DNA of 9,407 nucleotides from JAUHWL01 sp964416385 (lineage in GTDB: Bacteria; Bacteroidota; Bacteroidia; Flavobacteriales; Schleiferiaceae), in contig CAYQDW010000082.1 of the NCBI GenBank assembly GCA_964416385.1, forward strand, positions 1 through 9,407, in the 5' to 3' direction. Every line of letters begins with the position of its first letter. Position 1 is the stretch's first letter. The notes beneath the pieces were generated by a model, which was not told where the DNA came from, did not search any database, and saw nothing but the letters and a program-made list of their open reading frames with translations. The position numbers were made by a program, and so were the translations under genes. Shown one piece after another: positions 1 to 6,927 of the stretch.

Positions 1-19
1 CATTTTTTAAATCTTCGCC

Positions 20-49
20 TTTAAATCTTAATTCTATCCGGTACATTTG
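20..49 (+). promoter_or_regulatory. Bacteroidetes-type promoter of gltX
   Basis: TACATTTG at 42-49 fits the Bacteroidetes primary sigma -7 consensus TAnnTTTG exactly. A weak -33 candidate, TTTA at 20-23, lies 18 bases upstream. The box runs straight into GCCGCCC (49-55), so transcription probably starts around 55-58, leaving a leader of about 15-20 bases. AAAAGG at 63-68 is a possible weak ribosome binding site 5 bases before the ATG. The same box, GC block and downstream sequence recur before the tRNA at the far end of the window. The box is seen directly; the start point is inferred. Confidence 0.7.
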
Positions 50-71
50 CCGCCCTTATAATAAAAGGTTC
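42..71 (+). repeat. Copy A of a 30-base initiation-region repeat
   Basis: This stretch aligns without gaps to 9263-9292, with 25 of 30 bases identical. The identical blocks are TAC, then TTTGCCGCCC, then AATAAAAGGTTC. The differences are base 45 and the four bases 56-59. It covers the -7 box, the GC-rich discriminator, the probable transcription start and the first transcribed bases of gltX. It is either a shared regulatory consensus for translation genes or an old duplication of a tRNA promoter. Confidence 0.75.
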
Positions 72-73
72 AA

Positions 74-1597
74 ATGACTGATTCTAAACGCGTTCGCGTA
101 CGTTTTGCCCCAAGCCCAACAGGCCCGTTGCACATGGGTGGTGTGCGTACCGCCCTCTATAATTACCTGTTTGCTAAAAAACATGGTGGTGATTTTATCC
201 TTCGTCTAGAAGACACAGACCAAACACGCTTTGTGCCAGGTGCAGAAGAATATATTGTTGAAAGCTTGGCGTGGTGTGGCATTCCCGCCAACGAGGGTAT
301 TGCAACCGGCGGCCCACATACGCCCTATCGCCAAAGCGAACGCAAACCCATGTACCGCAAATTTGCTGAGCAGCTGCTAGAAAGTGGTCATGCCTATTAT
401 GCCTTTGATACCTCAGAAGACCTTGAGCGCATGCGCCAGCTCGCCAAAGAGGCCGGCAACGCCAATTGGCAATACAATCACATTACGCGTAACAGCATGA
501 AAAACGCGCTTACCCTGCCAGCAGCTGAGGTTGCTGCGCGTTTAGAAAAGGGCGAGCCTTATGTTATACGCATGAAGTTACCACGTAACCACGAGGTAAA
601 GTTTGAAGACATCATCCGCGGTTGGGTAAGTGTAAACACCAATAATATGGATGATAAGGTGCTGTTTAAAAGTGATGGCATGCCCACCTATCATTTGGCA
701 AATGTGGTTGATGATTATCTCATGGAAATCACGCATGTGATTCGTGGAGAAGAGTGGCTGCCTAGCGCCCCGCTTCACGTTATGTTATACGAAGCCTTTG
801 GCTGGCAGCGCCCCGCATTTGCGCATTTACCTCTTTTGCTGCGCCCAGATGGCAACGGTAAATTGAGTAAGCGCGATGGCGACCGTTTAGGCTTTCCGGT
901 TTTCCCGATAGATTGGAACAATAAAGAAACGGGCGAAACCGCAAGTGGCTACCGTGAGCGCGGCTTTTTTCCAGATGCCTTTGTAAACATGCTGGCATTT
1001 TTAGGTTGGAATCCGGGCACAGACCAAGAAATTTTTAGTCTTGATGAATTGGTAGAGGCCTTCTCTTTAGAAAAAGTAAGCAAGAGCGGTGCCCGTTTTG
1101 ATTTTGAAAAAGCAAAGTGGTTCAACCAACAATTTCTTCGCAAGCGCAGCGATGAAGAATTGGCAGCCATGATACAACCAGAATTGGCCAAGGCGGGAAT
1201 AACACTGGCAGAAGATAAAATCATCAAAATCGTAGCACTTGTAAAAGACCGGGCTATTTATCCCCTAGATATACTTCAAGAAGGCCGCTTTTTATTTGCA
1301 ACACCACAGACATATGACCAAGACGCTGTGGCAAAAAAGTGGCAACCAGAAAGTGCCGGTTACGTACGCGAAGTAAGAGACCTTATGGCTGAGGTTAACC
1401 CTTTTACTGCAGCAAATACAGAGCAGGTGTTTAAGCAATTCTTATCAGATCGTGGGATCGGTTTTGGCAAGGTTGCGCCTCAAATTAGACTCGCGGTTAC
1501 AGGCGGCTTAATTGGCCCTGGGATTTTTGATATTTTTGAAGTCATCGGTAAAGAAGAAACGCTACACCGATTAGACAACGCACTACAATCGCTATAA
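74..1597 (+). CDS. gltX: Glutamyl-tRNA synthetase (GluRS)
   Basis: This cytoplasmic class I aminoacyl-tRNA synthetase charges tRNA-Glu with glutamate using ATP. At 507 residues it is of normal length for the family. The Rossmann catalytic core begins at once: the ATP-binding signature lies in PSPTGPLHMGG (residues 13-23, the HIGH-motif variant), followed by the conserved RLEDTD. The second signature, KLSKR, is at residues 263-267 (the KMSKS equivalent). A segment just after KLSKR, running through GFPVFPIDW to GFFPDAFVNMLAFLGWNPG, leads into the tRNA-binding and helical anticodon-binding domain that makes up the last 180 or so residues. The ATG at 74 is chosen because the core motif starts only 12 residues later and the promoter and AAAAGG lie just upstream. 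It appears monocistronic, because a separate promoter and hairpins follow. Gene identity is secure; whether it is strictly Glu-specific cannot be judged from sequence alone. Confidence 0.97.
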   Translation: MTDSKRVRVRFAPSPTGPLHMGGVRTALYNYLFAKKHGGDFILRLEDTDQTRFVPGAEEYIVESLAWCGIPANEGIATGGPHTPYRQSERKPMYRKFAEQLLESGHAYYAFDTSEDLERMRQLAKEAGNANWQYNHITRNSMKNALTLPAAEVAARLEKGEPYVIRMKLPRNHEVKFEDIIRGWVSVNTNNMDDKVLFKSDGMPTYHLANVVDDYLMEITHVIRGEEWLPSAPLHVMLYEAFGWQRPAFAHLPLLLRPDGNGKLSKRDGDRLGFPVFPIDWNNKETGETASGYRERGFFPDAFVNMLAFLGWNPGTDQEIFSLDELVEAFSLEKVSKSGARFDFEKAKWFNQQFLRKRSDEELAAMIQPELAKAGITLAEDKIIKIVALVKDRAIYPLDILQEGRFLFATPQTYDQDAVAKKWQPESAGYVREVRDLMAEVNPFTAANTEQVFKQFLSDRGIGFGKVAPQIRLAVTGGLIGPGIFDIFEVIGKEETLHRLDNALQSL

Positions 1598-1644
1598 CGC
1601 CTTATATCGCCCATTGCCCATTCCGTAAATATTTTACAGAGGCC

Positions 1645-1667
1645 GCGTTTTTTGTTAAAAAAACAGC
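1645..1667. other. A/T-rich hairpin after gltX
   Basis: GC, then GTTTTTT (1647-1653), pairs with AAAAAAC (1658-1664) across a GTTA loop, then GC after a single bulged A at 1665. It lies about 50 bases after the gltX stop. It may be part of the gltX 3' end, but no T-run follows it on the + strand, so it is not a convincing + strand terminator. Confidence 0.4.
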
Positions 1668-1687
1668 GCATGCCCTTTTGGGCGTGC
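1657..1687 (-). terminator. Hairpin with T-run on the - strand (possible terminator)
   Basis: GCATGCCC (1668-1675) pairs with GGGCGTGC (1680-1687) around a TTTT loop, giving 8 pairs including one G-U. Read on the - strand the hairpin is followed after four bases by seven Ts (complement of A1657-1663), the layout of an intrinsic terminator. Read on the + strand it has no T-run. No - strand gene ends here within the window, so it may stop antisense transcription, or the hairpin may act differently. Confidence 0.4.
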
Positions 1688-1704
1688 CTGATACCCGTAT
1701 TTTG
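1677..1704 (+). promoter_or_regulatory. Probable promoter of the MORN/DUF3857/folB operon
   Basis: TATTTTG at 1698-1704 resembles the Bacteroidetes -7 box but is one base short of TAnnTTTG. It is followed by CGC, much like the GC block at the other two promoters. TTTG at 1677-1680 fits a -33 element, 17 bases upstream, and lies partly in the loop of the hairpin at 1668-1687. Transcription would start near 1710, leaving a leader of about 20 bases with no Shine-Dalgarno sequence. Confidence 0.45.
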
Positions 1705-1730
1705 CGCAACATTATTTAAACCCTTACGCC

Positions 1731-4700
1731 ATGTTCTTATCCAAATCATTGGTTTTAACCCTTGCAAGCTGTTTGTTTTTCGGCAGCTTAGCATCTGCCC
1801 AAACAGCCCCAGAAATTATGCCCGATATGCGCTCTGCAGAGATTATTTATATCGGCATAGGTGCGCATGATCGTGAACACTATGACAGTGCTCTTGCTAT
1901 GTTTGATTGGATTCACCCCAACGATAGTAACTTCAGTTGGGCCGTTGCAGAAAAAGCAAATACGCTTCTGGCGATGGAGCGCTATGAGCAAGTAGTTGAG
2001 GTTTGTGAAAACGCACTGGCCAAGCCCTCCGGCTATCGCGGCAGTTTGTATATGAGTTTGGGCACAGCCTATGATGAATTAGAACAAAGTGATAAAGCAC
2101 TTGATGCCTATGAGCGCGGTATTAACGAATCGCCCATGTCTGAACGGCTCTATTTTAATAAAGCCATAACACATATTAGAAGAGATGAATGGCAAGCCTC
2201 TTTTGAAAGCTTAAAGCGCGCAGTAAGTATAAATCCCTATTATGCTAGTGGGCATTATGTTATTGGCTTATTGGCCAGAGAGCAGGGCGATTATGCTGTT
2301 GCTACCCTAGCCACAAGCGCCTTTTTAATGCTCGAGAATAAGAGCAGCCGAGCACTTTCTGCGCTGGCAGATTTAAACAAGGCCGTTTCAGAAAAACTAG
2401 AAATTACCGATCATCAGATAGATTTTGGCGAAGACTTTAGCAAGCTCAACCTTGTGATTAAAAATTATGTGGCGCTGCGGGAGTCATACCAAACACCAAG
2501 TGATTTTAGTTTACCGGTAATCAAGCAAGCCCATTTGGTTTTTACGCAGTTAAAAGGCAATCAAACGGGGTGGATTAGCAATTTTTATGGTGAGTTTTTT
2601 AAGGCGGTAGTGGCAGATGATAAGCTTTTTGAAGGTTTTAGCAACCTCATTATGATGCCCAGTACCAATGAAAGTCACCAGAAATTAGTAGAAAGAAACA
2701 TGCCCAAAATCAACAAATTTGTAGAATGGGCAAACCCAAGCTGGAACAACATGCACAGCTATGTGCGCGATACGTTAAACGGCCAAGAGCTAGAGCTGCG
2801 TTACCTGCGCGATGCCAACCACAACGTAGAGGCTGTTGGTCAGTGGGATAAAAAAGGTGACCGCCCAGTGGGCATGCTGCGCTTTTTTGATGCTAATGGT
2901 ACCCGCACAGCCATCGGGGCATTTGATAAAAGCGGAGAGCGCACCGGCACTTGGAAATGGTTCTATGACACAGGCCTGCTTCGTGAGGTGCAAACCTATG
3001 AGAAGGGTCTAGCTAATGGCATCGGTAAGTTTTATGATAACAACGGCTACTTGGCTATTTCTCAAGAATGGAAGGATGATGAACGTGAAGGCGAACGGCT
3101 TACTTATTACGTAACGGGAAGCATCATGAACCGCTCTTTTTATAAAGGCGGCAAGATGGAAGGCACGTATACCAGCTATCACCCACAGGGAGGTGTAGAC
3201 TATACGGTGCAAGTGGTAGATGGCCAACAAGACGGTGAAGCGATTGCCTATTACGCCACCGGCGGAATGCGAAGCGTTACCATGTTTAAGGCAGGTCAGC
3301 GCGAAGGAAAATATACTTCTTGGTACCCCAACGGTCAAATTAGTGAAGAAAGTAATTATAGTAATGACGAGAGCAATGGCCGCTTTGCAGCGTATTATCC
3401 AACCGGAAAATTAAAGCGCGAAGGTCAATATGTAAATGGCATGCGCAGCGGACTTTGGAAAACATATTATGCGGATGGCACACTAGATTACACAGAAGAA
3501 TATGATGAAGAAGGCAAGCAAACTGGTGTTTACACAGACTATGACCTTGATGGCACTGTGGTAAATGAACTGGAATATAAAAAGGGAGACGTAGTGGCGT
3601 ATCGCTATTACGATCTATCAGGCAACCTCATCAGTGAACAAAACGCACGCAAAGGCAAGCTTGATTTTAAAGCCTACCATTACAACCGCCTAGTGTCTTC
3701 AGAGGGCGTAATTTTAGACGGAGAGAAAGACGGCACCTGGAATTATTACAATGACTACGGTGTAATTCGCTCGCGCGAAACCTATGTTTTGGGCAGCCAA
3801 GAAGACATAGATTATGAATATTTTGTTGATGGCAAGCTAGAAACCATGACACCGTACAAAAACGGCACCTTAAACGGGGTTTATCTAGAGTTTTATGCAG
3901 ATAGCAGCATGTATTGCCAGGGGCGATATGTAAATGGCCAACAAGAAGGCGCATGGTATTATTACAACCCAGATGGCACCCAGCGTGCCGTGGTGCACTA
4001 TGTTGCCGGCAAGCTTGATGGCGAGCAGCGTTATTATTCAAATACAGGAAAAATACAGCGTGTTAACCTCATCAGAGAAGGCTTGCTCATGGCATATGAA
4101 TTTTACAGTCCAGAAGGTGAGCGTATTTCTGGGGGCACATTAGAGAACGGCACAGGCAGCATAACTTGGCACTTTCCAAACGGCCAGTTGGCGTATGAAG
4201 CTGAAGTCGTAAAAGGAGAATATCACGGCCCCGTTAAATCATACTACCCTAATGGCGAAATCAAAATGGAGGGTTTATATCAATATGATAATGCAGAAGG
4301 CGTTTGGAACTGGTATCACCTTAATGGCACCATTCAAACTACTGGCCGCTATGAAAATGATGAACGTGAGGGCAGATGGCTTTGGCAGTATGCAAACGGC
4401 AAACGCGAAACCCTAGAACAGTATGTGTTGGGCAAAACCACCGGAGAGCGTAAAGAATACAGCAGAGAGGGCAACCTCATTAGCACCTCTATGTATTTGA
4501 ATGGCCAACAGCACGGTGAGCGCTATTTGTTTGGTGAGGATAGCATTGTGGCCATGAAAAGAGTGTTTAGGTATGGCACCGTAATCTCTTATGCCCACCT
4601 TGACAAAACTGGCCAAATGTTGCCAGAAACACCGATCGAAGCGGGTAATGCAACCATAAAATGCCTGTATCCTAACGGCAAAACAGCGCTCTCTTTTACA

Positions 4701-5021
4701 TACAAAAACGGTTATTTTCAAGGCGTGTATAACCGCTATTACACCACCGGCAAGCCAATGCGCACAGGCGAAATAGATGGCGGACGAGATCAAGGTTTAC
4801 AGGTATACTACTTTTCTACCGGACAAAAAGATTTAGAAGAAAACACATATATGGATCAAAAACATGGTCTTGTAACCATGTATCATCCTAACGGCAAAGT
4901 GTACCGCACAGAAAATTATGTGTATGGCAAACGCGAGGGCGAAGCAAAAGAGTTTGACAGCGATGGAAAACAAACACACACAGAATATTGGTTTAATGGC
5001 GAACTCTACAGCATTGAATAG
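1731..5021 (+). CDS. Exported TPR and MORN-variant repeat protein (about 30 repeats)
   Basis: This 1096-residue protein is predicted to be exported: residues 1-23 form a signal peptide (Lys5, a hydrophobic run, then ASA before Gln24). Residues about 37-210 contain TPR-like helical pairs, for example YMSLGTAYDELEQSDKALDAYERG. Residues about 225-370 form a segment I do not recognise. From residue 381 to the end run about 30 tandem units of 22-25 residues with the pattern G-x-W/Y-x-x-Y-Y-x-x-G-x-(10)-Y-x-x-G, typical of the MORN_2/YwqK repeat (a beta-hairpin unit). Such proteins are often auto-labelled as YwqK-family antitoxins; the signal peptide and size argue against that here. Likely role: a long binding scaffold or surface protein in the envelope (inference). 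There is no recognisable Por-type sorting domain at the C-terminus. The ATG at 1731 is chosen because it opens the signal peptide. It is first in a run of four coupled genes, and its end overlaps the next gene by 26 bases. Confidence 0.9.
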   Translation: MFLSKSLVLTLASCLFFGSLASAQTAPEIMPDMRSAEIIYIGIGAHDREHYDSALAMFDWIHPNDSNFSWAVAEKANTLLAMERYEQVVEVCENALAKPSGYRGSLYMSLGTAYDELEQSDKALDAYERGINESPMSERLYFNKAITHIRRDEWQASFESLKRAVSINPYYASGHYVIGLLAREQGDYAVATLATSAFLMLENKSSRALSALADLNKAVSEKLEITDHQIDFGEDFSKLNLVIKNYVALRESYQTPSDFSLPVIKQAHLVFTQLKGNQTGWISNFYGEFFKAVVADDKLFEGFSNLIMMPSTNESHQKLVERNMPKINKFVEWANPSWNNMHSYVRDTLNGQELELRYLRDANHNVEAVGQWDKKGDRPVGMLRFFDANGTRTAIGAFDKSGERTGTWKWFYDTGLLREVQTYEKGLANGIGKFYDNNGYLAISQEWKDDEREGERLTYYVTGSIMNRSFYKGGKMEGTYTSYHPQGGVDYTVQVVDGQQDGEAIAYYATGGMRSVTMFKAGQREGKYTSWYPNGQISEESNYSNDESNGRFAAYYPTGKLKREGQYVNGMRSGLWKTYYADGTLDYTEEYDEEGKQTGVYTDYDLDGTVVNELEYKKGDVVAYRYYDLSGNLISEQNARKGKLDFKAYHYNRLVSSEGVILDGEKDGTWNYYNDYGVIRSRETYVLGSQEDIDYEYFVDGKLETMTPYKNGTLNGVYLEFYADSSMYCQGRYVNGQQEGAWYYYNPDGTQRAVVHYVAGKLDGEQRYYSNTGKIQRVNLIREGLLMAYEFYSPEGERISGGTLENGTGSITWHFPNGQLAYEAEVVKGEYHGPVKSYYPNGEIKMEGLYQYDNAEGVWNWYHLNGTIQTTGRYENDEREGRWLWQYANGKRETLEQYVLGKTTGERKEYSREGNLISTSMYLNGQQHGERYLFGEDSIVAMKRVFRYGTVISYAHLDKTGQMLPETPIEAGNATIKCLYPNGKTALSFTYKNGYFQGVYNRYYTTGKPMRTGEIDGGRDQGLQVYYFSTGQKDLEENTYMDQKHGLVTMYHPNGKVYRTENYVYGKREGEAKEFDSDGKQTHTEYWFNGELYSIE
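2871..5018 (+). repeat. MORN-variant repeat array, about 30 units
   Basis: Units of roughly 24 residues (about 70 bases) follow one another from residue 381 to the C-terminus of the protein. Good examples are GLWKTYYADGTLDYTEEYDEEG, GAWYYYNPDGTQRAVVHYVAG and GVWNWYHLNGTIQTTGRYEN. Some units are degenerate, having lost the first glycine or shortened, notably units 11-12, 14, 17-18 and 24-26. Most units are well diverged at the DNA level, but a few share identical 13-base words, so the array is old with some traces of later copying. Confidence 0.85.
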
Positions 5022-6927
5022 GCTAATCTTAGCGATAGCCCTGTTTTTTACCGCAAACACGTTTGGGCAAGAAGGGCGCACCTATGCGTGGTACGCAGAA
5101 CATTTCCCGAAAGCACATGCTGTAAAGTTGATTGATGAAACAAATATTGTTGTTTCTGTAGATGATGAGGGACTTAAGATTTCTAGAAATCTACGCGATG
5201 AAAAGCTTTTACTCAGTAATACCGCTAATGGCTTTAAAGATGGAGAAATTACTTATTCTTCATTTTTTGCTGTGCGCGATATTGAAGCCAACGCGTATTT
5301 GCCAAAAGAAAATGGGTCGTTTACGCGCAAGAAAATAAAGGACTTTAGAACAGAAAAGGTCATGAGCGATCATGCCTTTCATGATGACAACATGGCTGTT
5401 CGGTTTCAGTATCCAGATCTACGCGAAGGATCTAAAATAGAACTGCGCTACACAGAAGATATTTTAAACCCGTTTTTTCTTCCACCAGCATATCTGCAAG
5501 ACGTCTATTTTGCAGAAAAGATTAAGGTAACCTTAGAGGTGCCCACCAACGTGCGGGTAAAAATTGATCTGCATCATGTAGACCTGGCCAATGTGAGGTA
5601 TACACGCGAAGAACGCAAAGGCGTAATTTTTCATGCTTGGGAACTAGACAGTGTTGCGCAGTTTGAGAGCGAAGGTGGCGCGCCAGACCCCAAGTATTTT
5701 GTGCCACACGTTACGTTTATTGTAGAAGGCTATGCTACCAATCAAGGCCAAGAAGTGCCTGTATTGCGCAGTGTGGCAGATTTATACGCTTGGTATGCCA
5801 CACTATTAGATTCGGTAGACCATGCGCTATCACCAACAATAATTGAAACCATAGATAGTATTAAAACCGTACATACAGATGAATTGCAACGCGCCAAAGC
5901 GCTGTTTAATTGGGTGCGGGCTAGTATTAAATACATTGCTGTAGAAGATGGTCTTGGTGGTTTTATTCCAGACAACCCCGCTAATGTTACGCACAAAAGG
6001 TTTGGCGATTGTAAGGGGATGAGCTGCCTATTGGCCACCATGATGCGACATGCCGGAATGGATGCCCGTGAATGTTGGATCGGCACGCGCGATATCCCTT
6101 ATTCTTATGCAGAAATATACACGCCATTTGTAGATAACCACATGATTACCGCCTATCGGTATGACAACCGCTGGTATTTTTTAGATCCAACAGATGAGTA
6201 TGTGCCCTTTGGTTTTCCTTCGGCATTTATTCAAGGCAAAGAAGCGCTTATCGGCTTGCCCAACAAAACCTTTACCCTAGAGCACGTACCAAAGATGGCG
6301 GCAGAGGCAAATGTGGTTGCGGTGTTTGATACGCTAACCCTGTTAGACCATACAATTTCTGGCAAGGCCATTATGACCAATACGGGCTACAGCGCAGCGC
6401 GTTTTAAGCGGCTCTACCGCAATGCACAGAAAAAAGACAGATTCTTTAAGTACTTTTTAGAAAGTGGTAATGATAAATTTTCAGTAGATGGCGAGCCAGT
6501 AGTGAACATGCGCGACACCATTATCGAAGTAAAATATGCATACAGCCTGCCAGATTATAGCAAGAACTTTGATGGCAGATATTTTATCAATCTCAATACG
6601 GATAGAATTTTATCAGACGACACCTTTGAAGACCGCAAGCTGCCCATAGAACGTGACCATCAACAGACGTATCGTTTTACCCATACGTTAATGGTGCCAG
6701 AAGGCTACGAGGTGTTGGCGCTTCCAGAGAATTTTAGCCTGCAAAACGCATTTGCAAACGCCAGTATCACTTACACACAAAAAAAAGGTGCAGTTGTGTA
6801 TGCCTTTAAGCTGCAGCTTACAGAACTCATGATAGCGCCAGAAAACATGAATGATTGGAACGCAATGGTAAAGGCGCTGCGCAAGGCCTATCGCAATAAT
6901 GTTGAACTGAAAAAAATAACCCAATGA
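4996..6927 (+). CDS. Exported DUF3857/transglutaminase-like protein, catalytic triad intact
   Basis: This is a 643-residue protein if started at the ATG at 4996. Residues 1-24 are a signal peptide (hydrophobic LILAIALFFTA, cleavage probably before Gln25). Residues about 45-280 fit DUF3857, including YPDLREGSKIELRY at 139-152. Residues about 300-400 are a transglutaminase-like (papain-fold) domain: Cys339 in FGDCKGMS, His382 in DNHMITAY and Asp397 in FLDPTD form the expected triad. A C-terminal beta-rich part follows. Family members are envelope proteins of unknown substrate; peptidase or amide-transfer activity is possible, not shown. The reading frame stays open to 4918, but only a start at 4996, or TTG at 5014, gives a clean signal peptide. 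The gene overlaps its upstream neighbour by 26 bases and the next, related gene by ATGA. No separate promoter is seen, so translation is probably coupled. Confidence 0.88.
   Translation: MANSTALNRLILAIALFFTANTFGQEGRTYAWYAEHFPKAHAVKLIDETNIVVSVDDEGLKISRNLRDEKLLLSNTANGFKDGEITYSSFFAVRDIEANAYLPKENGSFTRKKIKDFRTEKVMSDHAFHDDNMAVRFQYPDLREGSKIELRYTEDILNPFFLPPAYLQDVYFAEKIKVTLEVPTNVRVKIDLHHVDLANVRYTREERKGVIFHAWELDSVAQFESEGGAPDPKYFVPHVTFIVEGYATNQGQEVPVLRSVADLYAWYATLLDSVDHALSPTIIETIDSIKTVHTDELQRAKALFNWVRASIKYIAVEDGLGGFIPDNPANVTHKRFGDCKGMSCLLATMMRHAGMDARECWIGTRDIPYSYAEIYTPFVDNHMITAYRYDNRWYFLDPTDEYVPFGFPSAFIQGKEALIGLPNKTFTLEHVPKMAAEANVVAVFDTLTLLDHTISGKAIMTNTGYSAARFKRLYRNAQKKDRFFKYFLESGNDKFSVDGEPVVNMRDTIIEVKYAYSLPDYSKNFDGRYFINLNTDRILSDDTFEDRKLPIERDHQQTYRFTHTLMVPEGYEVLALPENFSLQNAFANASITYTQKKGAVVYAFKLQLTELMIAPENMNDWNAMVKALRKAYRNNVELKKITQ

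Noticed and set aside
1625..1653. gltX terminator made of GTAAA/TTTAC plus the T-run at 1648-1653
   Set aside because: The stem has only five A/T-rich pairs and is separated from the T-run by ten bases, so it is unlikely to terminate.
1480..1794. Open frame of 104 codons on the - strand across the gltX end and intergenic region
   Set aside because: It overlaps gltX and the next gene's signal peptide, shows no recognisable domain, and reads through both intergenic hairpins. The same holds for the other - strand open frames in the window.
1652..1870. Short + strand open frame of 72 codons
   Set aside because: It covers the probable promoter and the start of the MORN gene in another frame, with cysteine- and arginine-rich composition typical of shadow frames.
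4918..4995. Upstream extension of the first DUF3857 gene to an ATG at 4918
   Set aside because: It lies wholly in the MORN coding region, in another frame, and would bury the signal peptide behind 26 polar, lysine-rich residues.
2871..5018. CRISPR array or DNA-level satellite
   Set aside because: The roughly 70-base period is a protein repeat in an open frame. Units are diverged in DNA and there is no repeat-spacer alternation.
1731..5021. YwqK-family antitoxin of a toxin-antitoxin pair
   Set aside because: No toxin-like gene is adjacent, and the protein is far too large and carries a signal peptide. The label only reflects the repeat family.
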